11,865 bases of DNA from Sedimentisphaerales bacterium (GTDB lineage Bacteria; Planctomycetota; Phycisphaerae; Sedimentisphaerales; SM23-30), in the NCBI GenBank assembly GCA_030640865.1, contig DAOWIP010000249.1, positions 1 through 11,865 of the forward strand. The letters run 5' to 3'. Shown here one piece after another: positions 5,487-11,655 of the stretch. The notes under the pieces are model-generated. The model saw only the letters and a program-made list of their open reading frames with translations, did no database searches and was not told the DNA's origin. The translations under genes and the position numbers were made by a program. Positions within the stretch are counted from its first letter, which is position 1, and each line of letters begins with the position of its first letter.

Positions 5487-7385
5487 ATGTTACAAAGTAA
5501 TAACCTTGGCGAACGTCTCACGCGGCAGGTGGTTCTGGGCGACGGGGCGATGGGAACCATGCTTTATCAGCAGGGAATCTTTCTGAATACCTGCTTCGAT
5601 GAATTGAATCTGTCCCGGTCCGATCTGGTAAAAAAAGTTCACGCGGCCTATGTTCGGGCAGGGGTTGATTTTATCGAGACCAATACCTTCGGCGCCAATG
5701 AGTTCAAACTCGCCAAGTTCGGTCTGGCAGATAAAGTTGAGCAGATAAATCGCAACGGTGCGAAAATCGCCCGTGAAGCGGTGGAAGAGGCAACAGGAAA
5801 ACCAGCAGTTATGATTGCCGGTTCGATAGGCCCGTTAGGCCCACAGCTTGCACCTTTAGGTCGGCTTACCCGTGAACAGGCAGGCAACGCATTTGTCAGA
5901 CAAATAGGAGTATTGGTCGAAACAGGTGTTGATTTTCTTATCTTCGAGACCTTCTCCAACGTCGAGGAATTAACGATCGCTCTCGAAACAGCCGGGCGAA
6001 TCTGTTCACTGCCAATCGTGGCGCAACTTACCACAAATGAACAGCATGAAACCATGTTCGGCCAAAAGCTGCCGGACGCTATCCGTCAAATAGCCCAACT
6101 GCCAATGGTGAACGCTGTTGGACTGAACTGCTCGATCGGGCCGGCCCTGATGTTAGGCTCTCTGGAGACGATACGCACCGTAACCGATAAACCTGTCTCG
6201 GTTCAGCCCAACGCCGGTATGCCACGCGAGGTCGAAGGCAGAAAAATATATATGTGCACTCCGGAATATATGGCTGAATACGCCAAGCGATTTTACGAAA
6301 AGGGCGCCCGAATTATCGGCGGCTGCTGCGGTACAACCCCGGAACACATCGAACATATTGTCCGCGCAATTCGTCCACTCGCTAAAGCGGCCGGCGGTTC
6401 AAAAGCCCCTTCCGAACCAGCAAGTGTAAGCGTAGTAGTCGGTCAAGCTGCCGAACCAATTGAACAGCCGGCTATGCCGCTGGCACAAAAGTCCAAATTA
6501 GGCAAGAAACTAACTGACGGTCAAAAAGTTTCGTGTATTGAGATAACACCGCCACGCGGCGCCGACCTGACCACCATCCTGGAAAAGGCGCGATTATGCG
6601 CCGCTCATGGTGTTGACGCCATCAACATACCAGACGGCCCTCGCGCAAGCTCCCGTATTTCACCAATGATTACAGCTATTCAGATACAGCGTCAAACCGA
6701 AATCGAGGCCATTTTGCACGTCTGCTGCCGGGACAGAAATATCATTGGCCTTCAGTCAGATATGCTCGGCGCCCATGCGGTCGGATTGCACAATATGCTC
6801 GTCGTTACCGGCGACCCTCCCAAATTAGGCGAATATCCCGACGCTACGGCTGTGTTCGATCTCGACTCCATCGGTCTGACAACTGTGGTCCGTAACCTGA
6901 ATCGAGGGATCGATCTGGGCGGCAATTCCTTCTCGCCACCATTGGCTTTGACCCTTGGCGTCGGCGCCAATCCGGTAGCAGCCGACCTTGACCGGGAAAT
7001 CGAACGGTTTCGGCTGAAAGTCGAAGCCGGAGCAGAATACGCTATCACTCAGCCTGTTTTCGACGTAAGGATGTTGTTCGATTTTCTGGAAGCTATCGAA
7101 CCATTCAAGATACCGATTGTGGCGGGTATCTGGCCTTTTACCAGCTATAAAAACGCTGAGTTTATGGCCAACGAAGTGCCCGGTGTGGTCGTGCCGGACG
7201 AACTACTACAGCGTATGAGTTGTGCTGAAACCCGCGAACAGGGCAGGCGAATCGGAATTGAGATTGCCCGGGAAATGATAACCGCTATTCAGGATCGCGT
7301 AGCGGGTTTTGCCGTCAGCGCCCCTTTCGGCAATGTAAAAATCGCGCTGGCCGTGCTGGGCAAAATTGAGGATAATGAAATATAA
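5487..7385 (+). CDS. yitJ: bifunctional homocysteine S-methyltransferase / methylenetetrahydrofolate reductase
   Basis: The 632 residues match the YitJ-type fusion. Residues 1-300 are a zinc-dependent homocysteine methyltransferase barrel, with GDGAMGTMLYQQG (18-30), FIETNTFGAN (62-71), GSIGP (112-116), NCSIGP (214-219) and GGCCGTTP (278-285). Cys215, Cys280 and Cys281 would bind zinc. An Ala/Pro-rich linker (about 300-340) leads to the MTHFR barrel, which opens CIEITPPRGAD (350-360) and continues with VVTGDPPKLGEYPDA, ITQPVFD and GIWPFTSY. The enzyme reduces methylene-THF to methyl-THF and methylates homocysteine to methionine, which supplies SAM for the radical-SAM neighbours. No cobalamin-binding domain is present, so this is not full MetH. 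AAAGGA (5472-5477), nine bases upstream, supports the start. The stop codon abuts the rpiB stop on the other strand. Confidence 0.9.
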   Translation: MLQSNNLGERLTRQVVLGDGAMGTMLYQQGIFLNTCFDELNLSRSDLVKKVHAAYVRAGVDFIETNTFGANEFKLAKFGLADKVEQINRNGAKIAREAVEEATGKPAVMIAGSIGPLGPQLAPLGRLTREQAGNAFVRQIGVLVETGVDFLIFETFSNVEELTIALETAGRICSLPIVAQLTTNEQHETMFGQKLPDAIRQIAQLPMVNAVGLNCSIGPALMLGSLETIRTVTDKPVSVQPNAGMPREVEGRKIYMCTPEYMAEYAKRFYEKGARIIGGCCGTTPEHIEHIVRAIRPLAKAAGGSKAPSEPASVSVVVGQAAEPIEQPAMPLAQKSKLGKKLTDGQKVSCIEITPPRGADLTTILEKARLCAAHGVDAINIPDGPRASSRISPMITAIQIQRQTEIEAILHVCCRDRNIIGLQSDMLGAHAVGLHNMLVVTGDPPKLGEYPDATAVFDLDSIGLTTVVRNLNRGIDLGGNSFSPPLALTLGVGANPVAADLDREIERFRLKVEAGAEYAITQPVFDVRMLFDFLEAIEPFKIPIVAGIWPFTSYKNAEFMANEVPGVVVPDELLQRMSCAETREQGRRIGIEIAREMITAIQDRVAGFAVSAPFGNVKIALAVLGKIEDNEI

Positions 7386-7832
7386 TTAGGGCACGATATT
7401 TTCAGCCGCCATGATTTTTTCCACGCGGCGGGTATGACGTCCACCCTGGAACTCCGTGTTCAGCCATGTTTCCACGATCCGGGTGATCAGGGGATCATTC
7501 ACCAGCATAGCCGGCAGGCAAAGAATATTGGCGTCGTTATGTGTGCGGGACATCCTGGCCGTCAGTTCATCATGGCACAAGGCGGCCCGAATGCTTTTGA
7601 CCTTGTTCGCCGTCATTGACATACCCACACCGCTGCCGCAAACCAATATACCCATATCCGCCTCTTTCCGTGCCACCGCCAGTGATACAGGTATTCCAAA
7701 GTCAGGATAATCACAGCTTTTCGATTCGTTAGTGCCGAAATCAGCCACTTCATGACCATCACGTTGCAAGATACTCTTGATCAATTCCTTGGCTTCATAT
7801 CCTCTGTGGTCACCGCCTATAGCTATTTTCAT
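7386..7832 (-). CDS. rpiB: ribose-5-phosphate isomerase B
   Basis: RpiB interconverts ribose 5-phosphate and ribulose 5-phosphate in the pentose phosphate pathway. The protein has 148 residues, the normal length for the RpiB/LacAB family. It opens MKIAIGGDHRGYEAKE, with DHRGYE binding the phosphate region. The catalytic cysteine is Cys65 in GILVCGSGVGMSM, and RTHNDAN (97-103) carries the active-site histidine. GGRHTRRV near the C-terminus is also typical. The start is supported by AAAGG about 12 bases upstream on the minus strand. It lies 64 bases downstream of the Sua5-phosphatase gene on the same strand and is probably cotranscribed with it, since I see no separate promoter. Confidence 0.93.
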   Translation of the reverse strand: MKIAIGGDHRGYEAKELIKSILQRDGHEVADFGTNESKSCDYPDFGIPVSLAVARKEADMGILVCGSGVGMSMTANKVKSIRAALCHDELTARMSRTHNDANILCLPAMLVNDPLITRIVETWLNTEFQGGRHTRRVEKIMAAENIVP

Positions 7833-7896
7833 CAGTTATATTACCTTTCGCTTTATCTCTGGAATAGTCCGCTCCGGTCAATATTATCCATTCCAA

Positions 7897-9033
7897 TTAA
7901 AGATTCCACGCCTCCAGTCTGCTGTTTATCCGCTCTTCAATCCCTTCGCCAATCTGCTCGGCACATTTGCGATACGTTTCAATTGGCATGCCAATGGGGT
8001 CTTCGACATCCCTGTCCGCTACCAGCAGGGACGTCCGGCACACGGCCTGTGGCGACAACCTCTCAACCGCAGGATAATGAAACGAATCCATAACAAATAT
8101 AAAATCGGCCTCATTCAGCAATTGTCCCGTCAACCTTCTGGCGTGATGGCCGCTGATATCGACACCAACCTCACGACAGACCTGAACCGCTTCCGCCGAG
8201 GCTGGAGCACCATCGTAGGCCATTACACCCGCGGAAACTATCTTATAACCTTTTTCGGGCAGTTGGTCAACAGGGCAGGACAACTTTTCCGCCAGCCGAG
8301 TGCGAAATATTCCCTCAGCCATTGGAGAGCGACAGGAATTGCCCGTGCATACAAAAAGCACCGCAAACTGTCGCATCTGCTCCAATGTGTCTAAATCCAG
8401 CACCCCCTCACGTTTATAAAACATCTCCTCGCCCTTTAGCTCGATAATCGTCGATGATTTAGCATATCTGGCAGGCCCACCATCGATCAGCAAATCCACT
8501 TGACCCTCCAATTGTTCGAGCGCCTCTTCAGCGGTGCCGGGCGGTACCGCCCCAGCCGGATTCGCACTCGGCACAACCACCGGCCCATTCACTCTTGACA
8601 AAAGTCCACGGGCTATTCTGTGATCCGGTAACCGTATGCCGATACTGTTGTTATAATAAAGTTCCTTTATCGTGTTCCCCGTCAGTTTTTTTTGTATCTT
8701 TGTTATCTGGGATCGGCTGATTTGGAAAATCACCGTCAGTGGTCCCGGCCACGATTTACGTAAAAACTGCCTGTTCAACAGCGACAAATCAGGCACATAT
8801 TGTTCGATGTCGGATTTGTCGCCGATATGCAGAGTGAATGGTTTGTCTGCATCCCGGCTTTTCAATTCTCGCAGTCTTTTGACTGCCTCGGCTCGATCCA
8901 GACGGGCCGCTACTCCATAAACCGTCTCGGTTGGGATACACACCAGATCGCCTCTATCCAGCGTCTCCGCTGCCTCGGCGATAGCAGTCTCAATCCCGCC
9001 TTCATCTACAGCCCTTATAATCTTGGTCTGCAT
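7897..9033 (-). CDS. fusion: threonylcarbamoyl-AMP synthase (Sua5/TsaC) + low-molecular-weight phosphatase
   Basis: This is a single 378-residue frame with two complete domains. Residues 1-212 are a Sua5/YwlC/TsaC domain: PTETVYGVA (34-42), LKSRDADKPFTLHI (57-70), GPLTVIF (97-103), SIGIRLPDH (130-138) and VVPSANPAG (153-161). It makes threonylcarbamoyl-AMP for tRNA t6A. Residues 223-378 are a low-molecular-weight phosphatase with the P-loop VCTGNSCRS (catalytic Cys229, Arg235) and the general-acid Asp345 in DPIGMP. The P-loop position that is Thr in arginine phosphatase YwlE, and usually Ile in tyrosine phosphatases, is Ser here, so phosphoarginine is a plausible but unproven substrate. In Bacillus, ywlC, ywlE and rpiB are neighbours; here the first two are fused and rpiB follows. 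No Shine-Dalgarno is visible, and the ATG sits in a GAATACAGAAT repeat. Confidence 0.88.
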   Translation of the reverse strand: MQTKIIRAVDEGGIETAIAEAAETLDRGDLVCIPTETVYGVAARLDRAEAVKRLRELKSRDADKPFTLHIGDKSDIEQYVPDLSLLNRQFLRKSWPGPLTVIFQISRSQITKIQKKLTGNTIKELYYNNSIGIRLPDHRIARGLLSRVNGPVVVPSANPAGAVPPGTAEEALEQLEGQVDLLIDGGPARYAKSSTIIELKGEEMFYKREGVLDLDTLEQMRQFAVLFVCTGNSCRSPMAEGIFRTRLAEKLSCPVDQLPEKGYKIVSAGVMAYDGAPASAEAVQVCREVGVDISGHHARRLTGQLLNEADFIFVMDSFHYPAVERLSPQAVCRTSLLVADRDVEDPIGMPIETYRKCAEQIGEGIEERINSRLEAWNL

Positions 9034-9099
9034 TCTGTATTCTTCTTCGTTTCCTTCGTTATCTTCTGTTCAATTTGTTATTCTGTATTCTGTATTCCC
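9031..9099 (-). repeat. GAATACAGAAT dispersed simple repeat at the start of the Sua5 fusion
   Basis: On the minus strand, GAATACAG occurs twice in tandem (9097-9080) and again at 9042-9033, where the last unit runs into the ATG start. Between them is purine-rich AACAGAAG/GAAGGAAACGAAGAAG sequence. The style resembles the GA-rich elements at 1728 and 5275 but the unit differs. It occupies most of the 5' leader of the transcript starting near 9120. Confidence 0.55.
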
Positions 9100-9127
9100 C
9101 GAAATATCCTCGATATTATTGTAACAC

Positions 9128-9156
9128 TTTATAACGTAAACAGTTGTGCCTGTCAA
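9128..9156 (-). promoter_or_regulatory. near-consensus promoter for the Sua5 fusion and rpiB
   Basis: The minus strand reads TTGACA (9156-9151), exactly 17 bases, then TATAAA (9133-9128). The start of transcription is predicted near 9120, giving a leader of about 87 nt before the ATG at 9033. Its -35 lies 15 bases from the -35 of the divergent HAD promoter. Confidence 0.65.
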
Positions 9157-9171
9157 GCAACAAATTTCACC

Positions 9172-9200
9172 TTGACCGTCACGCAAACTGCCGATAGAAT
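9172..9200 (+). promoter_or_regulatory. near-consensus promoter for the HAD phosphatase gene
   Basis: TTGACC (9172-9177), 17 bases, then TAGAAT (9195-9200). Seven bases (CCTTTTT) separate the -10 from the ATG at 9208, predicting a leaderless transcript. The -35 hexamer and spacer length are the same as those before thiC. Confidence 0.6.
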
Positions 9201-9207
9201 CCTTTTT

Positions 9208-9804
9208 ATGAAAATCGCGGCTGTAATATTTGATCTTGACGGCACATTGACGCAACCTTATCTCGATTTCGATCGGATTCGCTCTGATATTGGCAATATT
9301 GACGGACCAATTCTGGAAGCTATGGAGCGAATGCCGTCCTCTCAACGGCAAAAGGCCCTTGAAATCCTTCATCGACACGAACAGGAGGCAGCCGAAAATT
9401 CCTGTTTGAATCCCGGCGCTCGTGATATTCATACCTGGCTGCATAGCCTAAATATCCCGATCGGGCTGGTTACCCGAAACCAGCGAAGCAGTGTCGAGTA
9501 TATTTGCAAGGTGCACAATTTAGATTTTGCCGGCATTGTTACACGTGAAGATGGGCCTGCCAAACCAGACGCCTTTCCGATTCTCAGGGCCTGTGAGTTG
9601 ATGGGCGTGCTACCGCAAGAAACAGTGGTTGTAGGGGACTATCTGTTTGACCTGATCAGTGCCCGACGAGCAGGCGCCCATCCGGTACTGCTCACCACTA
9701 ACAAAAATCATACTGACTTTTCGCACGAAGCCGATTATACTATATCGTCACTCAACGAACTGCCTGATGTTATCAATAATATTGAAAAGGTGATGGGTGC
9801 GTAA
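9208..9804 (+). CDS. HAD-superfamily phosphatase (phosphoglycolate phosphatase-like)
   Basis: From the ATG at 9208 the protein has 198 residues. The frame stays open upstream to 8800, but that part overlaps the Sua5 fusion antisense and lacks homology, so the internal start is chosen. Motif I is FDLDGTLT, with nucleophile Asp9 and acid Asp11. A helical cap follows (about 20-75), then motif II in GLVTRNQ, the Lys of motif III in GPAKPDAF, and motif IV in VVVGDYLFDLISARRAG. All catalytic elements are present and the cap is small and alpha-helical, as in phosphoglycolate or beta-phosphoglucomutase-type HADs. The substrate cannot be assigned. The permease gene at 9851 follows 46 bases later, and the relation is unclear. 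No Shine-Dalgarno is seen; the mRNA is predicted to be leaderless. Confidence 0.85.
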   Translation: MKIAAVIFDLDGTLTQPYLDFDRIRSDIGNIDGPILEAMERMPSSQRQKALEILHRHEQEAAENSCLNPGARDIHTWLHSLNIPIGLVTRNQRSSVEYICKVHNLDFAGIVTREDGPAKPDAFPILRACELMGVLPQETVVVGDYLFDLISARRAGAHPVLLTTNKNHTDFSHEADYTISSLNELPDVINNIEKVMGA

Positions 9805-9808
9805 GTGT

Positions 9809-9846
9809 ACACCCATACACTCTTATACTCTTACGCTCTTACACCC
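9809..9846 (+). repeat. three tandem 8-bp units (ACTCTTAY) flanked by ACACCC
   Basis: ACTCTTAT, ACTCTTAC and GCTCTTAC lie in tandem at 9819-9842, and ACACCC occurs on both sides (9809-9814 and 9841-9846). They fill the 46-base gap between the HAD and permease genes. It is a third type of short simple repeat in this window, again placed at a gene boundary. Confidence 0.6.
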
Positions 9847-9850
9847 AAAT

Positions 9851-11140
9851 ATGTTAACATTAGCCCTTTCCAATCTGATGCACCGCAAGATACGATCAAT
9901 TCTGAGCATACTGGCAGTAGCCATAGCCATAACGCTGTTGCTGGTTCTGGTGGGTCTTTCCCACGGTACGCTGAACGAGGTGTCGCGGCGGATGGAAAGT
10001 GTGGATGCGGAAATCGTCGTTCGTGACAAGCACTTCGATCTTGGCAGTATGAGCGGGGGTAAGCTATGGGAAAAGGAAATCCCCCGCCTGATGAAGTTGC
10101 AGGTGAATTCGCCACGGCAGAGTACGCCAAACGCCATGGCAGCAGCGGACTCACATAATGGACAAACCAACATCGGCCCAGCTATACAGCGGGTTATCCC
10201 GGTTTTTCTGGGCCGTATGAAACTGGCGGGTCTTTCCCAGAATGTCTTCGGCGTCAATCCGCAGGACTTCCCATTTTTCGCCGGGAGTCGGCATTTAGTC
10301 GATGGCGTCCTGTTTGAGGACATCGAATCACCTGCTCAAGCTGTCCAGTGGTTTGATATACAGGCGGGCCGGTATTCTGATACGCAGCCTGATCAGTGCT
10401 CTGAAACACAGGCGGCTCAATCGGCCGGCTTTTTACCTCTTGTTATTGATCAGCGTCTTTCTCGTGCCGCGAATTTGCGGGTGGGCGATACGGTTGGTTT
10501 TGGCGATATTCCCGCCCTAATAGTCGGCATTGTCGAGACTGGCGTGGCCGGGCGCGTTTTTGCGCCTGTTAATATGCTTCGCGGAGCAAACGGAATCGCC
10601 GCCCGGACAGCGCATTTGTTTTTTGTCAAGGCCCAACCCAACCTGACAACCGACCAGTTACAACAACTCTGCGGCAAGATTGAGCGGACAACTCATCGAA
10701 GTGCCACGCTCGTAGCCAATTATGGCCAGGTACTCCGGGAAAACTTCCGAAACCTCACCGTATTTGTCAGTCTGGTCAGTGTTATCGCGTTGGTTATCTG
10801 TTTCCTTTTTATACTGGTAACCATCCACACCAGTGTTCTCGAACGTAGTAAGGAAATCGCTATTCTGCAGAGCCTCGGTGCCGGCTGCGGCATGATCCTG
10901 ACGCAGACCATTCAGGAAGCACTGCTTATTTGTTCACTTGGTACGGTATTAGGTATCCTGCTGACATTTTGTGTCCGCTGGCTGATCGAAACATATCAGC
11001 CGTTGATGACCGTCGAGGTTCGTTTGCTTTGGTTGTTGGCAGCTATGGCTATCGGACTGATCGGAGGCACCATAAGCGCTCTCTATCCCGGTTACATAGC
11101 CTTGCGTCACGACCCGGTCGAGGCGCTGAGTTTTGAGTAA
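9851..11140 (+). CDS. FtsX/MacB-type ABC transporter permease
   Basis: From the ATG at 9851 the protein has 429 residues (MLTLALSNLMHRKIRSILS). The frame extends to 9797, but those 18 residues translate the tandem repeat and overlap the HAD gene, so they are probably not used. There is one N-terminal transmembrane helix (about 17-36), a large periplasmic MacB-like domain (about 40-300), three C-terminal helices (about 304-327, 355-375 and 390-412), and the family ending LYPGYIALRHDPVEAL. ERSKEIAILQSLGAG (331-345) is the cytoplasmic coupling segment. Such permeases work with a LolD/MacB-type ATPase to export lipoproteins, peptides or drugs, or as mechanotransmitters. No ATPase gene is in the window. 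A low-complexity YSDTQPDQCSETQAAQ stretch lies in the periplasmic domain. No Shine-Dalgarno is visible. Confidence 0.85.
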   Translation: MLTLALSNLMHRKIRSILSILAVAIAITLLLVLVGLSHGTLNEVSRRMESVDAEIVVRDKHFDLGSMSGGKLWEKEIPRLMKLQVNSPRQSTPNAMAAADSHNGQTNIGPAIQRVIPVFLGRMKLAGLSQNVFGVNPQDFPFFAGSRHLVDGVLFEDIESPAQAVQWFDIQAGRYSDTQPDQCSETQAAQSAGFLPLVIDQRLSRAANLRVGDTVGFGDIPALIVGIVETGVAGRVFAPVNMLRGANGIAARTAHLFFVKAQPNLTTDQLQQLCGKIERTTHRSATLVANYGQVLRENFRNLTVFVSLVSVIALVICFLFILVTIHTSVLERSKEIAILQSLGAGCGMILTQTIQEALLICSLGTVLGILLTFCVRWLIETYQPLMTVEVRLLWLLAAMAIGLIGGTISALYPGYIALRHDPVEALSFE

Positions 11141-11153
11141 ATATACATCGAAG

Positions 11154-11181
11154 TTAAAGTAACCGCCTTCGGCGGAACTTT
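11154..11181. repeat. hairpin after the permease gene (CCGCC-TTC-GGCGG)
   Basis: AAAGT, then CCGCC (11162-11166), TTC, GGCGG (11170-11174), then ACTTT, make a near-perfect long stem 21 bases after the stop codon. No clear T-tract follows, so it could be a weak terminator or a REP-type palindrome. It resembles the hairpin at 1816-1830. Confidence 0.45.
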
Positions 11182-11256
11182 CACTATCCCCTGCTGTAAA
11201 ATCAGTGAGTATTGATGAGTTGCGGAAAGGCTGCGATAATAAAAAGTCCTGAAAGG

Positions 11257-11290
11257 GCCTGCCCTGAGCGAAATAAGCCTGCCCTGAGCG
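11257..11290 (+). repeat. direct repeat GCCTGCCCTGAGCG, two copies with a 20-base period
   Basis: The 14-base unit occurs exactly at 11257-11270 and 11277-11290, separated by AAATAA. The second copy continues TAGCCGAAAG. I recognise CCCTGAGCGTAGCCGAA as a motif that recurs in intergenic DNA of many environmental genomes. No coding content. Confidence 0.6.
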
Positions 11291-11322
11291 TAGCCGAAAG
11301 ACCGAAGGGGCAAAATGGATTA

Positions 11323-11485
11323 ACCCAGGGCAACCAGGCTGTGTCGCAATACAATTTAACGCGTTTTTTGGGTTGACGGATTAGGCTAAATGCCCAAAAG
11401 AGCTTTCCTACATTCAATATATGGTATTCCGTGAATCGGAAAACATCTATTTTTCTAATTGCGACACAGCCTGAACGCCCTGGGT
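11323..11485. repeat. host palindrome ACCCAGGGC / GCCCTGGGT split by an insertion
   Basis: The arms ACCCAGGGC (11323-11331) and GCCCTGGGT (11477-11485) are perfect 9-bp complements. If the 139-bp element and one AAC between them are removed, they form a compact hairpin with the loop AAC, typical of a REP-like palindrome. Confidence 0.6.
11335..11473. mobile_element. MITE-like element, 139 bp, 16-bp perfect terminal inverted repeats
   Basis: The left end CAGGCTGTGTCGCAAT (11335-11350) is the exact reverse complement of the right end ATTGCGACACAGCCTG (11458-11473). AAC is present immediately on both sides (11332-11334 and 11474-11476), consistent with a 3-bp target duplication. The 107-bp interior is AT-rich, contains a small TTCCG/CGGAA hairpin and has no credible reading frame, so the element would depend on a transposase elsewhere. 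The GGCTGTGTC-type end recalls several IS families; I cannot assign one. Confidence 0.7.
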
Positions 11486-11522
11486 AACGAAGCAAATAAA
11501 CATTTCAAGCCTTGAATGGGCG

Positions 11523-11614
11523 AATAAAATACTTTTATTTTCTCTGTGTACCAGTTGTTAAATAAACGCTGGTAACGGCAGAACCTTTTAAATTCTCACC
11601 GGCAAAGCCGGTGA
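11523..11614. repeat. AT-rich and GC-rich hairpins between the MITE and the IS66 remnant
   Basis: AATAAAA (11523-11529) / TTTTATT (11533-11539) is a perfect 7-bp hairpin. TCACCGGC (11596-11603) / GCCGGTGA (11607-11614) is a perfect 8-bp hairpin with loop AAA, and AATT lies on both sides. A 6-bp TACCAG/CTGGTA pair lies between them. I see no gene in 11486-11655. Confidence 0.5.
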
Positions 11615-11655
11615 ATTACTTTTGATTTAGCCCGCAGTTTTGTAATGCTTCAGAC

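Noticed and set aside
5293..5586. 97-residue open frame across the thiC-yitJ gap
   Set aside because: It translates the GA-rich repeat and palindrome and then runs out of frame into yitJ. It shows no recognisable domain and no plausible start context.
5487..7385. Full cobalamin-dependent MetH
   Set aside because: Only the homocysteine-binding barrel is present, followed directly by an MTHFR domain. There is no pterin-binding, B12-binding or activation domain.
7777..8394. 205-residue plus-strand frame
   Set aside because: It is antisense to the start of rpiB and the phosphatase domain of the Sua5 fusion, whose protein motifs are unambiguous.
8800..9207. Upstream extension of the HAD reading frame
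   Set aside because: It overlaps the Sua5 fusion antisense, contains the HAD promoter and lacks HAD homology. The family motif starts a few residues after the ATG at 9208.
9819..9842. Short tandem repeats as a CRISPR array
   Set aside because: The units are 8 bases with no spacers, so they are simple-sequence repeats.
11202..11495. 97-residue minus-strand frame across the MITE
   Set aside because: Low-complexity translation of the direct repeat and of the MITE with its terminal repeats. No transposase motif is visible.
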